Program-made: the position numbers and the translations under genes | Notes under the pieces: model-generated | Told to the model about the DNA's origin: nothing | The model's input: the letters and a program-made list of their open reading frames with translations, nothing else | The model's database searches: none | Shown: piece by piece, positions 24,685 through 34,603 of the stretch | How the letters are laid out: every line of letters starts with the position of its first letter | Numbering within the stretch: the stretch's first letter is position 1 | NCBI GenBank assembly: GCA_003427395.1 | Contig: BFEA01000034.1 | Coordinates: forward strand, 2,342,584-2,406,583 | Origin: Chara braunii | Taxonomy: Eukaryota; Streptophyta; Charophyceae; Charales; Characeae | Direction of reading: 5' to 3' | Length of the DNA stretch: 64,000 bases

Positions 24685-25818
24685 CGCACCAATGATAATG
24701 ATGCTCATAATGATGATGATGATGATGATGATGTGATGATGATGCTCATAATGATGATGATGATGATGACGCGCCAATGATGATGATGCTCATGATGATG
24801 ATGATGATGATGATGATAATGATGACGCACCAATGAAGATGCTCATAAAGATGATGATGATGTTAGTAATGCTGCTGCTGCTGATGATGATGATGATGAT
24901 AATGACGATGATGCTGATGATGACAATGATGATGATGAGATGATGATGATGATAATGATGATAACGATGATGATGACAACCGCCGATGATGATGATGATG
25001 ATGACAACGATGATAAAACCGAAGCTGGTGATGAAGATGCCCTCCTACGAGCTGATGATAAAGCTGTCGCTGACGAACATGCTGATGAAGAAGCCCGCTT
25101 ACTAACTGATGTTGTCCCGATAAGATGACGCAGAACCTTCCTTCAAAAAAAACGCACTGGATACGAGCCGAGAACCTGAATATCACTTCTCCCTCCATTC
25201 GACCTCCCATCTCATGGGACACACTGTACTCTCCTCCCTCTTGCTGCGAGCCGACCTCCTCCACCAAAATATGCAAGAAGAAGAGCACCAATGATTCTTT
25301 CTGAAGCAAGCTTCGCAAGAAAAACTTGTTCCCCCTTACACGGCATGCTAGCCCGTAGCATTCCTCGTGATAGGCACAAGACGGCGAGATGACACTATGA
25401 ATGCTTTCAAATGTTAGGAGATAGAGAGGTGAAGTATTCACCCCCTCGATCATCTCACAGCTTCGCCCAGCATACCACGTTCATTGAAGATCCATCCCCC
25501 GCGCCACTCAGCAATTTCCGACATGGCCACTCGACATCGCGAAATCTTCGATATCTCATGATCCACTGGACCATTTGATCTGAAATTTGGACCACCTCAG
25601 CCTCCTCGACATAGACCACCGGTGGTCCAATTTTCAGCTTAGGGCGCGCGCCCAATCGCACGCAATCGTCGAGCGCGCGCGCGCTATTTTCCTTGCTGTG
25701 TGCAGTTTTGCAGCGCGCGCGGCTCCTCTCCGTGGCGGTAACCTTGATTGATGATTGATGCTGCAGGGGCGCAGCGCTCCCGGTAGCGCTGCGCCCCCCA
25801 CCGGTTGGCGGCCGTTCA
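23000..25818 (-). mobile_element. Retroposed insert with poly(A) tail on the minus strand
   Basis: A 12-bp exact duplication (22988-22999 and 25819-25830) encloses 2.8 kb that starts on the plus strand with a poly(T) tract at 23003-23029, the 3' poly(A) tail of a minus-strand copy. This is the signature of target-primed, LINE-driven retroposition. It has no visible RT domain. Inside are two diverged tandem copies of a segment of about 530 bp (about 23100-23610 and 23615-24150), each led by GAT-rich sequence, then a long GAT/ATG satellite (24580-25010), then a 5' part with a 129-codon minus-strand frame. The source transcript is unknown. Confidence 0.65.
24580..25015. repeat. GAT trinucleotide satellite with higher-order units
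   Basis: Long imperfect (GAT)n in which the phrase GCACCAATGATGATGATGC followed by TCATAATG returns about every 50-60 bp. Frames here are poly-Asp, poly-Met or poly-His and are artefacts unless they were part of an acidic protein. Confidence 0.85.
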
Positions 25819-25844
25819 TTTTCAAAGCATCTCCTGACATACAT
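25455..25844 (-). CDS. Hypothetical 129-codon frame at the 5' side of the retroposed insert
   Basis: Not recognised. The minus-strand frame begins just outside the insert, runs through GC-rich low-complexity sequence (Ala/Arg-rich), and then has a more protein-like C-terminal half around KLKIGPPVVYVEEAEVV with balanced composition, ending KL-stop at 25455. The ATG lies in the flanking LTR, so this start cannot be the native one; an internal start or a 5'-truncated copy is more likely. It could be the N-terminal coding part of the retroposed transcript, or chance. Confidence 0.2.
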   Translation of the reverse strand: MYVRRCFENERPPTGGGRSATGSAAPLQHQSSIKVTATERSRARCKTAHSKENSARALDDCVRLGARPKLKIGPPVVYVEEAEVVQISDQMVQWIMRYRRFRDVEWPCRKLLSGAGDGSSMNVVCWAKL

Positions 25845-26099
25845 AACAAAACAAAAAATAGTAACCTTTCATAGTCGTGTTCTCAGATAACCAAAGGAGT
25901 AATGTATTTTTAGGGGGAAGGGATCACACTCATTAAATGAAGTTTATACCTGAAGTTCCCTGCCTCCAGAACCCCGCCTGAGCTCCGGCAGAGCTCCCGC
26001 AATCGGTGGGTGGACCTCTCACAAGGTCTTGTTGCGGTCCTACGGGTTGCAACCTCGCCTGCCGCCTTCCTCTTGTAACTTGAGACTAGACTTTAGAGT

Positions 26100-29000
26100 A
26101 AAAAGGATAAAAGGCGGTAAGTCAGAATCTCGAGATCCAAGAAAGGGACAGACTCAACTCGTAGGAGAGGGCCTTGTTATCTTCAATCTCCTGTGGGTCC
26201 CGCAATGGTGGCCAAAAGGTCGCAATAAGATGCCCTAGTTGAAGCTGAGACGCAGAGCAACTACCCCTGAAGAACCTTCAGGTTGCTGCAGTAACCCCTG
26301 ACACAGCCCATTCACTCCCTCAATCTGTTGTGCTGTTCCCTCCGACTAGATTGCTGCTACACAGCCTAGAAGGACAATGTTCGAAATAGAGCACAACCCC
26401 GTGCTCTATTCAAAATGCAGCATTACACAGCGGAACGTAGTGGTACCACCCGCAGAGAACGCAACAAATGCACACTAGCCGCAATGATATTCAGTGGAAA
26501 GCGCATAGCAGCCACCGCGATGTTGCAAAGCACAATAATCAGCAGGCGAAGCCAGACAAAATGCTCAGTAGAACTCCGATCGAAAGTCCACTATGTACAG
26601 CGTCGTACACAACAGAAAGCACAGCGAGTGAATGCGGTAACAAGCAGCAGCAGTTTGCGCAGGCCTAGTGTAGTAGAAAACACTGCAACAAGACAGTGAT
26701 ACTTCAATGCACCTACAACAGTTACCTGTTATTTGTTGAGGGCAGCGGCCACGCTATCTTGACGCACATCCTCACCACCAATGTCACCCGCAATACTATC
26801 GTGACGCAAAAGTGAACTATCAAGAGAAAGCGTGAGGCAGTAGTGACTCATGAATCGGTGACGGCTCATGAAAGCTAAGTAATGGCAATCCCCTCAAAGA
26901 TTTACCGCAGATCAGGGTCAATTCCGCAGCAACAGCATCACTGACCCCTACTGCCAACTAATTAGAGAATGAGTAAATCAGCCAACTAAAGTAGGTTCGG
27001 AGTCTCCACAACAGCGACCTGTTGGGGTCACCAGCAATCATCGACACTTTCCCACGTCCACAGCCGCTCAAATCTGCCCCAAGCCTGAGACGAGAATAAC
27101 CCTCAGCCGCAGTTCAGGAGGTAACTGGTTTGCATCTTGACCACCACAATCAGTCGACGCGGTCTCGCTCCCAAATGCTAAAGATCGACCAGATTTACTA
27201 GAGATCAAACGGGCATGTCTGTGAATCAACAACCTCATGTACAAATCAACTGAGTAGTCTGCCAATGTGCAATATCACTCCACCATCCTCCTCCCTGCTA
27301 TCTTCAACTTCTCTTTTCTCTTCAGCCTCACCACTTCCCTGTCATACCTCTTTCCCCCCCGTAATTCATGGCAATCGCCTTGGCACGATGAATACTACCT
27401 ATGACGACCCAGGAGGATCCAGCCAATTATCCTCATGGTCATTTTTCAAGCCGAGCAATAAACTTTACGCTGATGGAAAACCATGCCAAGGGGTTGAAAT
27501 GAGACGATAAGTTGCGCTCCAACACACACCTATTATGCAAAACAAGGATGGATCTTCCACTAAAATATGGGAAGATTCACTGCCAATTCTCATGACAGGT
27601 TAACGTGTTGTTTGCATCCGCAACTCGACTTTTGTTTCATCCCGCCTTTCCGGTCTTTGGTAAGTATCTCCTCTACCCTTCCTCTCCCTCCAAATCGTTG
27701 CAGAAGCTGCAGCATGAAAGTGTATGTCTACCAGATTCACTCGAGCCACGAGAGAGGGGATCGGATTATTCGCCAGAATGAGGATCGGTTGGGCGGAACG
27801 CGCCCCCACGAAGATTATCGGAGAAAGGTGCAACAAACGAACACAAAAAGTAGTGCATAGTTCACAACCAATCAGATGGGCATGACGAAGAAGATCAGCA
27901 TAACGACCATTAACAACGGAACCACCAACTTCTGAAACACAGCAACTTCGATCACCTCTGCTACCAGTATCCCAACGGGTATGGCGACCATGATAGCAGG
28001 TGCTATGGCCACGTTAGTGACGAAGAATACGAGTTGCAGTCTTTTTTTCCTTCGTCAACTTCCTGCCCCTTTTTTATTTTGTTCATCTTCTCTCGTACCC
28101 CGCGCACCCCTGTTTCTTTACTGCCCCAAAACTAACACTCCAACCCAGAATCTAACACCGCTATTCATCTCGTAATACTAAAGAACCCTGGAATCGAGTC
28201 TTTGTTGGCTTGATTCCACTAAGGAATGAGCGGGATATCTGCTTTTGCCCCGTCACATCCACTCTCTCTCGGCACCCCCGCGCACTCCTGTTCTCTTCTA
28301 ACTCCTGTCCCTTTATACTAACGCCAAAACTAACATGACCATTGCACTCGCCCTGCCAAAAAACCCCAATTTCAACTTTTCACTCGCCCTGTTTCATCAA
28401 GAAACGGGTCAGATATCCCATTTTCTCCCTCGTTTTGCTTCTTCTCCCATCTCTACCGCGCACTCCCTCTTTCTCCTAGCTCATCTCCCAGACTCCCATT
28501 CATCTAAACGCACAGCCGACTCAACCATTCAACTCGCCTATATAAAAAAAATCCCCACTTTGCTCCTTTTCTCGTCTAATTTCATTAAGAGTTGAGCAGC
28601 AGCTCCCTTCAGCATATCCATTTTCTGCCTTCTTTAGTTTCCCTCTCCCATCTTCACGTACCTGGACTGGATCCCGACCAGGTTCGTACACCTTCCTTCA
28701 ACAGTTCTACTTCCTCTTTCTCTCACTCTCTGTAGATGATGTGCTCACCTTACCAGAGGAGGACAACTCCTAGGATGATAACGAAGAACATCAATTCGAT
28801 AACGAAGAAAATCAATTCTATGGAGGTGGAGATCCGCCACGTTGAAGAAGAACTTGGTGAAGTGCAGCTTTGGTGGCTACTGTCCTCACCCCACCAATCA
28901 CACGACTATGAGAAAGATGCTCATCGGCATTTGAGCAATGTGCCCTGTTCTGTCACCAACAGAGCTGGTCGGCCCCAGCTATGGCCATCAAGGGTGCATG

Positions 29001-29440
29001 AGGAAGACGCCCTACGTATACACCCATAAAATAGCTCAGCCAGGGAGCAACCTGCCCTCCACCAAATTCGCTACGAGAAAGTAAACTGAGGGAACCTCAT
29101 CTTCGTCGGCCTCCAGCCTTTTCTACTCGAATTCTCTTTTATAACACAGCACTGGCCTTACTAACCTATCTGTCCGTCCAGACAGTTAACATCTACGGCC
29201 AGACTTTCAAGATCTCCCTACATGCACCTAGATGGGAACCTATGCAAAAAAAAACAAATGGACCTACGGACCTGCCCGTTTTCAAAAGAAACAAACACAA
29301 AAAAAAACAAACAAACAAAACAGCTGGGCTAAAAGATCAGGCCCCGTGGCCCAAAACTTGGTGAGCCAAAAATACAAAATTTTGACCACGGAATCAAATC
29401 CGGCAAGGTCCAAACCAAGAAAACAGCAAACATGGTTGGG
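26100..29440. other. LTR-derived non-coding stretch
   Basis: Continues the minus-strand LTR. Phrases are shared with 60300-62300 (same strand) and with the forward LTR 5' parts, for example a TATGGGAAGATTCAC variant near 27567. No gene is supported. Short acidic frames near 28740-28860 share style with 61690-61800, which may reflect a shared decayed LTR segment. Confidence 0.4.
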
Positions 29441-29454
29441 TATAGTCCCACATC

Positions 29455-29530
29455 AGTGTGTCCGTCTTGCGCAGTTGCCATGCTAATCTTCTTTGTACTG
29501 CTCCAATTTTATCAGATGTCCCGAACCACT
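29455..29530 (-). pseudogene. U6 snRNA-like sequence
   Basis: On the minus strand it reads TTCGGGACATCTGATAAAAT, then TGGAGCAGTACAAAGAAGAT, then TAGCATGGCAACTGCGCAAG. This follows U6 snRNA from near its 5' end through the ACAGAGA-region and beyond, with several substitutions: the ACAGAGA box reads ACAAAGA and the ATGGCCCCTGCGC region is altered. It lacks a TATA element upstream and a clear T-run terminator, so it is a pseudogene or SINE body. GTCCCACA (near 29447) and TGTGGGAC (near 29561) flank it as an inverted pair. Confidence 0.7.
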
Positions 29531-30297
29531 GCCCGGTAGGCCGAGCCCCAACTTACCATTGTGGGACTGACTGGTCCTGGGTAATTCATAATTATACTAC
29601 ACTAAACATCTGATTGTATCTTGATTCAAACTCCTGCCTGGATGTCAGCAGATCATGGTGTATCAACTGAGGTAGACCTGTTGGTGCTCTCTGCTGCCTG
29701 GAAACTAGTACCATCCTATTGCAGAGGTTGCTTCTCAAGGCTACAGCTCGGGGAATGACCAAGTCCCCGGATTTTTAATCACCTGCCCATGGCCTTGACT
29801 CAGGCGACATAACCCCATAGATGGATGGTACTGAAGTGCGCAACCTCTGTTCAGCCATCGCGACTATTCTGAATCTACCACTAGTAAGAGAATGCAGGAC
29901 CTGTTGTGCTGCACGCGGTGTGAGCCCCGGTGAAACAAGCCCCGCTGCTGATCTTGATAGTGGCAACATATATCCAAATGAAACTTTGAAGATTGAAGTG
30001 GAGAAGGGTTTCATGTGCACGAATGTGCGTTCTGCGCCGCCGCGGACCTCCCTACTTTACCCTGTGTCGCTCCATCCAGACACAGTTCGCATCTTTCTGG
30101 TCCCAACCGGCGTACTCACACTCACCCCCTTCTCTGCAGATCGCGGCTGGTGGACATATGTGTCCGCAGAGGATTCCCGACAGTCAGGTTCCTTTCATGG
30201 GTCAAAGCAGCCACCGGCTCACGAACTCACTGCATTTCCGCGGTCAGTGTTTTATGACGGGTAAGATGGGGGAATCCCGCCAGCATCCCAAAACATG

Positions 30298-30356
30298 CCG
30301 GAGCCATGATAATATTATCTGTGTCGTTCCATTTTTAACGAATGTCCCGAAGGACC
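30298..30356 (-). pseudogene. U6 snRNA-like body of composite SINE
   Basis: The minus strand reads GGTCCTTCGGGACATTCG, then a diverged middle, AACGACACAGATAATATTAT, then CATGGCTCC, paralleling U6 from its 5' end to the ATGGCCCC region. The nearby tRNA-like head lies at 30446-30516 on the same strand, about 90 bp upstream. Confidence 0.65.
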
Positions 30357-30445
30357 GCGGCCTGATGTCGGCCTTGATTTATCAGCATTGGGCTACCCGG
30401 CCCTAGGCAATTCCAAAATATTTGGTTTTACTCATCAATCAAGTT

Positions 30446-30516
30446 CCACTACCTGGGATCCGAACTCGGGCCTGCATTTCAACAGTTCAATGGTGTACCC
30501 ACCGAGCTAGGCTCTT
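30446..30516 (-). repeat. tRNA-like head of composite SINE
   Basis: On the minus strand, CCTAGCTCGGTGGGT matches a Pol III A box (TRGYNNARNNGG) and CCCGAGTTCGGATCCC carries a B-box-like core, about 43 bp apart. The spacer ACACCATTGAACTGTTGAAA recurs almost unchanged at 63320-63350. A true tRNA is not supported because the acceptor arms do not pair. Confidence 0.6.
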
Positions 30517-30519
30517 GGG

Positions 30520-30835
30520 TTTCTGAGGCGGCCCGTCCCGATATCGGATTGCGTCCTAAAAAAAATGGGATAAGTAAAAGGGAATAAAATAATAATAATA
30601 ATAAAAATAGAAAGAGAGGCGAGGGGGAGAGGACCATTGGAACCCTGTCCTCGGCCCTGCCTAACGGGCCCGCTGCCGGACTCCCCGGCAAAACCAAGGG
30701 GTATAGCCTCGCGGAACCCTCAACCCCTTGGCTCTCCTGCGCTCCTTCGCTCATCTGCTGTTGGCCTTGATCACGCTATCTGCGTGCTGAAAGTCCCGTG
30801 CTGTAACCAATAGGGCTAAGCCCAAGTCCGAGCCT
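30520..30835 (-). repeat. SINE-like composite repeat, copy 2
   Basis: An AAT-rich stretch (30575-30610) and the block AAAACCAAGGGGTATAGCC with GAACCCTCAACCCCT match 237-440 and, in part, 63440-63590. At 30795-30830 the minus strand shows a second tRNA-like A-box region, TTAGCCCTATTGGTTACAGC, matched near 505-520. Confidence 0.55.
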
Positions 30836-31600
30836 AGCATGCGCGATTTTCCATATCAATAGTGTCTGCAGCCAGCCCGTGCCTGCAGGAAGCGAACCAA
30901 GGCCGCTGCTTGGCCTTCTTTCTAAACCTACGACCTCGCACGTGCGCCTTTGCTGCTTGGAACGCAAAGCTTTGCTAGGCTCACTATGCAATACTGCCCT
31001 GGCCATGCTGCGACCACGGGTCGAGGTTCTCATATCCCGCTACACTCGTCAAAAGAGCGCCCCGCTTATCGCCTTTGGGTCGAAAAGACCCCGGCTTGTG
31101 CTCATACCGCACCCAGCTCATGCCGTCCTAGCTAAAGCTTGCCACGGCTTCTACTGCGGACAATACATCGTCAAACCTCAATGCCTGCACACTCCACACA
31201 ACGCGGCCCCAAATGCCGCCTTTTGATAAGTCGAACGAAACTTTTCCTCTAGCCGTAGAGTCAATGTTAAATCTCGGAGTCGCCTACGACTTCGTCAGAG
31301 TGTGCGAGGTCGAGGCTCGTGCAGCGTTTGTCCAAGATTCTAGCTTATTTCTAACTTGGCCCCTCGAGCGGTGAATTAGTTTACCCCGCTCGGCTATCTA
31401 ACTGAACTAACGCGCGCGCACGAAGTGCACACTCACACACCCTCTGATTTCATCATGCGTGCGTCCGCCACTTTCGACTTATGAGAGTCAGTTGTGGTAG
31501 AACGAAATACATGCTGCTCTCTCAAATATCATCAAAAATGTCCCTCCTGTGAGGTGCAAAAATACGCACGATTACCCTTGTAAGGGTATCTGTGCCGACA

Positions 31601-31938
31601 CCGCGATTTTCCCTGGGGGCTGGAGTGACGTCCAGCCCTCCTTAGCCACTATAAAACTGGCAGTTGTCCCCCAGCTGCCACACAAAGCACTCGCGTTGTC
31701 ATTGAGTGACGTGCACACTCGAGTGCTGCTTGGCTGCTGGGAGGCTGCCAGAGGCAACGTGGGAGGAGGACTGAAGTTTTGCAGAGGAGCGAGAGGAGCT
31801 GGGCAACCATAGCGAAGGCAGGGAACACTTTGTTCCCCTCCCCTCTGGCTGGTGCTGGTCCCACGGGACAGACCCAGGGACGCTGCGGGACTACGGCGGT
31901 GCGGCAAAGTGGAATTTGGGCCTGAGGCCCAAATTTAC
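31601..31938. other. Flank or internal sequence next to minus-strand LTR
   Basis: No feature recognised. If the LTRs at 31600 and 36681 belonged to one element this would be its internal 3' end, but no polypurine tract is visible on the minus strand beside 31601. Confidence 0.3.
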
Positions 31939-32165
31939 TAACTTTGGCCCGCCATTTTTCCACCACGGTGGGGAAGTGCTGCCGAATTTCTACGGTGCCG
32001 TCACTAAGTTTGGTGGCTGTGGTGCGGGAGCGTTGTCGAATTTATGCGGCAGCGACATTAAGTTGGACGGCGGTGGTGCGAAAGCACTGTCGAATTTTTG
32101 CGGCAGCGGCACTGCGTTTGACTGCAGTAGTGCGGAAGCGCTGCAAAAGTTTTTACGACGATACA
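31939..32165 (+). repeat. 54-bp tandem repeat, four units
   Basis: The word GYCGAATTT recurs exactly every 54 bp (31981, 32035, 32089, with a diverged fourth at 32143), each preceded by GGAAGYGCTG or a variant and by GGCGGTGGTGC-type sequence. Because 54 is a multiple of three it gives an open frame (31916-32233) with an 18-residue repeat. The word GGAAGTGCTGCCGAATTT is strikingly like the GGAAGCGCTGCCGAAATTT repeat of the LTRs. Confidence 0.75.
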
Positions 32166-32746
32166 AGATTTACGACAGTGACAGCAGTATTGGCGCAGTA
32201 AAGGTGCCACTGGAGAGGTGTATTTTGAGGTAGTGTGGACTTAACGGCGCAGTAACACGGTGACGGCGGAACCAATTGGCAGCAACACTTACTGAAAAGT
32301 AAGTGAAAGGGTGCTGTGGCGGGTGGTCGCAGCAAGAGAGTGGTGTCGATCACTCTGCTGACTACTGGGGACAACTACCTTCACATCAAAAGGGGCGTAC
32401 TTCTACACGGTCTTCTTGAGTGTGCCGTTCAACTTCACTCAAGGTCAGTGGACAGTCAGTTTGACTCAGACCCTTTCACGCCTGAGTGAACCCACACTTT
32501 GCTCGACCCTGTTCTTTGAATGTTCATTGAAAGGTAGAGGAAAACGCGTGTTGGCGGGTGTGAATGTGAGTCTGATCTGAGTTTGGGTTTGCACTGTTTT
32601 TTTTGTTGAACTTGTCGTCTGATCTGACTACAGGTGTGGCTTATTGAAATGGAAGTGGGTCGACCTTGAAATGGTTAATGTTTGGTTGTTCTCACTTCTG
32701 CATACTTGTATGTATATGTCAAACCGAAAGAGGAAAGAAAACGACG

Positions 32747-32884
32747 AAAAATAAAGCGATCACTAAGAAGAAAAGTCTGAATGGACATAGACTTTCCCCA
32801 AGGTCATCGCTTTCTTTCCCGAATGACCCTCGTCGTCTATGCCCATCCGTCTGAATGACTTTTTCCTTTTGTGATCATTATTCG
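32747..32884. repeat. Imperfect inverted repeat
   Basis: The arms at about 32747-32793 and 32836-32884 pair imperfectly: GATCAC with GTGATC, AAAGTC with GACTTTT, and CATAGAC with GTCTATG. The layout resembles a small foldback element. No target duplication is evident. Confidence 0.45.
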
Positions 32885-32948
32885 TCTAAGTTCTCCTTGA
32901 CGTCAGGCGAGGTCGTTTGTTCACCGTGATAAATTTCTTTCCTTTCTC

Positions 32949-33129
32949 TAGGAGGCATCTGAGTCAGGGGTTCGTTGCCTTAGGGGTCGGCCCTGCTATC
33001 GACTCGGAGTGGACCACTCTGCGGGGGGGTACCATACTGTTGTGGTGGAGCCAACTAGACTTCTTAGATTCGAGATTCTCTCGGGCGAGGACGAGGGGTA
33101 TCCTAGACCACCTCCTAGGGGAAGAATAG
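32949..33129 (+). CDS. Possible exon, unknown product
   Basis: TTTCTTTCCTTTCTCTAG immediately before 32950 is a good 3' splice-site sequence (polypyrimidine tract plus AG). The frame starting at GAG 32950 stays open to the TAG at 33151 and includes GGYHTVVVEPTRLLRFEILS and a PRPPPRGRIG segment. The overlapping frame at 32917-33129 also stays open. I cannot identify the product. Similar phrasing (PPRLLIFRLR) appears in the ORF at 34137. It may be a decayed host gene or an unknown element. Confidence 0.25.
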
Positions 33130-33197
33130 GCGTATATTCATGGAAAGGCCTCTAGAATTTCTTAGCGTCTCACGTAAAGGAGAATTGTTGTAGTATA

Positions 33198-33338
33198 CCC
33201 TTATGGTGGTCATAGTAAGAGCCACTGGCGCATGGGGAACTGGTGCCATAAGCAGTCCAGTTCATGTGATACTAGTTTAAGCAGAGTGTAGTTAGGCGCT
33301 CTTATCGCGGATGATTGTGCAAGAAGAAACACGGACCG

Positions 33339-33385
<47 letters not shown>

Positions 33386-33391
33386 ACCACC

Positions 33392-33457
<66 letters not shown>
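33198..33457 (+). repeat. Poly(A)-tailed repeat unit, copy 1
   Basis: About 145 bp beginning GTGGTCATAGTAAGAGCC and ending AAACACGGACCG is followed by two long A-tracts (33341-33383 and 33393-33457) split by CCACCACCC. A diverged second copy lies at 33907-34046, also followed by poly(A). Poly(A)-ended repeated units suggest retroposition, although long homopolymers here could also be assembly noise. Confidence 0.6.
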
Positions 33458-33458
<1 letters not shown>

Positions 33459-33891
33459 AATATGAAAAAAATATGCTATGAGAAAAATAAATTAAACAAG
33501 ATTTGTCTGAGAAAAATATATAGCTAAATGCCCTGAAAATTTACAGATGTATACTTCACATACTACAATACCCACTAAAAAAGTTTCAAAAAATAATAAA
33601 ATTATTTAGACCCCGAACTAAAGTGAAAACAAAAAGTAAAAAGTAAAAAAAATTGTGGGCGAGCACATTTTGATACCGCAATCTTTGGCGATTTTTAATT
33701 CTTATTTCGTTGAGCCAAATGACGTCAAATCTTATAGGCATGTACCTCACGTCATGGAGAACTCACAAAAAACAATTCAAAAAAAAAAAAAATAGGCCTC
33801 AAAATGATCTTTGAGAAGGGCCGAACGCCGACGGGTTCGGACCCCGTACGGGACCCCAAACGCCCGTGCGTACGGAGGTCAGCCCGGGGAC

Positions 33892-33906
33892 NNNNNNNNN
33901 NNNNNN
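33892..33906. other. Assembly gap
   Basis: Fifteen N, immediately before the second copy of the poly(A)-tailed unit. Confidence 0.99.
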
Positions 33907-34045
33907 TAGTAAGAGCCACTGGCGCATGGGGAACTGGTGCCTTAAGCAGGCCATTGGATGTGATACTAGATCGAGCAGAGTGTAACTTGGCGCACTTATC
34001 GAGGATGATTGTGCAAGAAGAAACACGGACCAAAAAAACGGACCG

Positions 34046-34079
<34 letters not shown>
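33907..34079 (+). repeat. Poly(A)-tailed repeat unit, copy 2
   Basis: Homologous to 33205-33345 with substitutions throughout (for example GCCTTAAGCAGG for GCCATAAGCAGT), so it is a real diverged copy and not an assembly echo. It ends in AAACACGGACC, a second ACGGACCG, and a run of about 33 A. Confidence 0.65.
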
Positions 34080-34081
<2 letters not shown>

Positions 34082-34136
34082 TAATAATACTCAGTAGCGG
34101 AAATTTTAACATAACTACTCTCGCCCTTCTTTTCAG

Positions 34137-34439
34137 ATGGCAGCAGGGACGACGGTCTATTACCTTTTCCGTAATCCTGACGCAGCAGCGGAAAGGGTCG
34201 AGTCTCAAAGACGTAGTCGAGAAAGATTAGAGATAATAGGACGGCTCGTCTACAATCCTTATGAATTATACCTAGAGGAGGACGTTACTCGGTTCTGGGA
34301 CGGCAGTGCGCGGAATCCTCCTAGGCTACTCATTTTCAGATTAAGAACCGGGCTAGGCATTCTTCACTACGAGTTCGTACCACCACTGCCCGATCGCGAT
34401 TTTGCCAACATGAACTTAGTCGCTCCTCTGATGAGATAA
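34137..34439 (+). CDS. Unknown ORF A (100 aa) after splice-acceptor-like site
   Basis: The ATG lies directly after CGCCCTTCTTTTCAG, a strong 3' splice-site-like sequence, so this may be an exon start. The protein begins MAAGTTVYYLFRNPDAA, has an Arg-rich helix-like stretch and then RLLIFRLRTGLGILHYEF, a beta-like alternation. Near its end a frame shifted by -1 is open from about 34320 to 34603 and reads as protein-like (IRLMFVRSVLWLNERQGLFL), suggesting a frameshift near 34425. No family recognised. Confidence 0.35.
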   Translation: MAAGTTVYYLFRNPDAAAERVESQRRSRERLEIIGRLVYNPYELYLEEDVTRFWDGSARNPPRLLIFRLRTGLGILHYEFVPPLPDRDFANMNLVAPLMR

Positions 34440-34603
34440 ATCCTCGAATGGACGAAATTCCTGAAATAAGGCTGATGTTCGTCCGTTCTGTACTTTGGTT
34501 AAACGAACGACAGGGACTTTTTTTGGTCATATATCATACAAAACGAGTGCGAGCAAACAGGTTCATTATTCTACGTGTTGAGTCATTCTCTGAGTATGCA
34601 TGA
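34320..34603 (+). pseudogene. Unknown ORF B, -1 frame continuation
   Basis: Open in the -1 frame relative to ORF A, without its own convincing start, and ending at TGA 34601-34603, which overlaps the ATG of ORF C (34600) in the tetramer ATGA. Each of three successive ORFs is shifted -1 from the previous one. Mutational decay of one gene or skipped introns are the simplest explanations; translational frameshifting is possible but unsupported. Confidence 0.3.

Larger units (their letters stand above)
18393..31600 (-). mobile_element. Long LTR of hairpin-array retrotransposon, minus strand (core type A), with insertions
   Basis: Read on the minus strand, it starts at 31600 with TGTCGGCACAG and the terminal hairpin and ends at 18393 with the GCGCTTGACA terminus. 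In order (plus coordinates rising) it shows the LTR 3' part (18393-19300), the repeats of the GGCAGCGCTTCCCGTAGG type (20785-20920), the hairpin array (21385-22880) and the TCCCTGCCTCC..GGTCCTACGGGTTGC block (25955-26080). It is enlarged to 13.2 kb by the retroposed insert 23000-25818 and by SINE-like repeats around 29455-30830. No primer-binding site is seen beside 18393, consistent with a 3' or solo LTR. Confidence 0.6.

Noticed and set aside
24863-25453. His/Ser-rich 196-codon protein
   Set aside because: Most of it is translation of the GAT satellite on the minus strand, with no independent support.
33315-33527. Lys-rich ORF
   Set aside because: Translation of poly(A) tracts.
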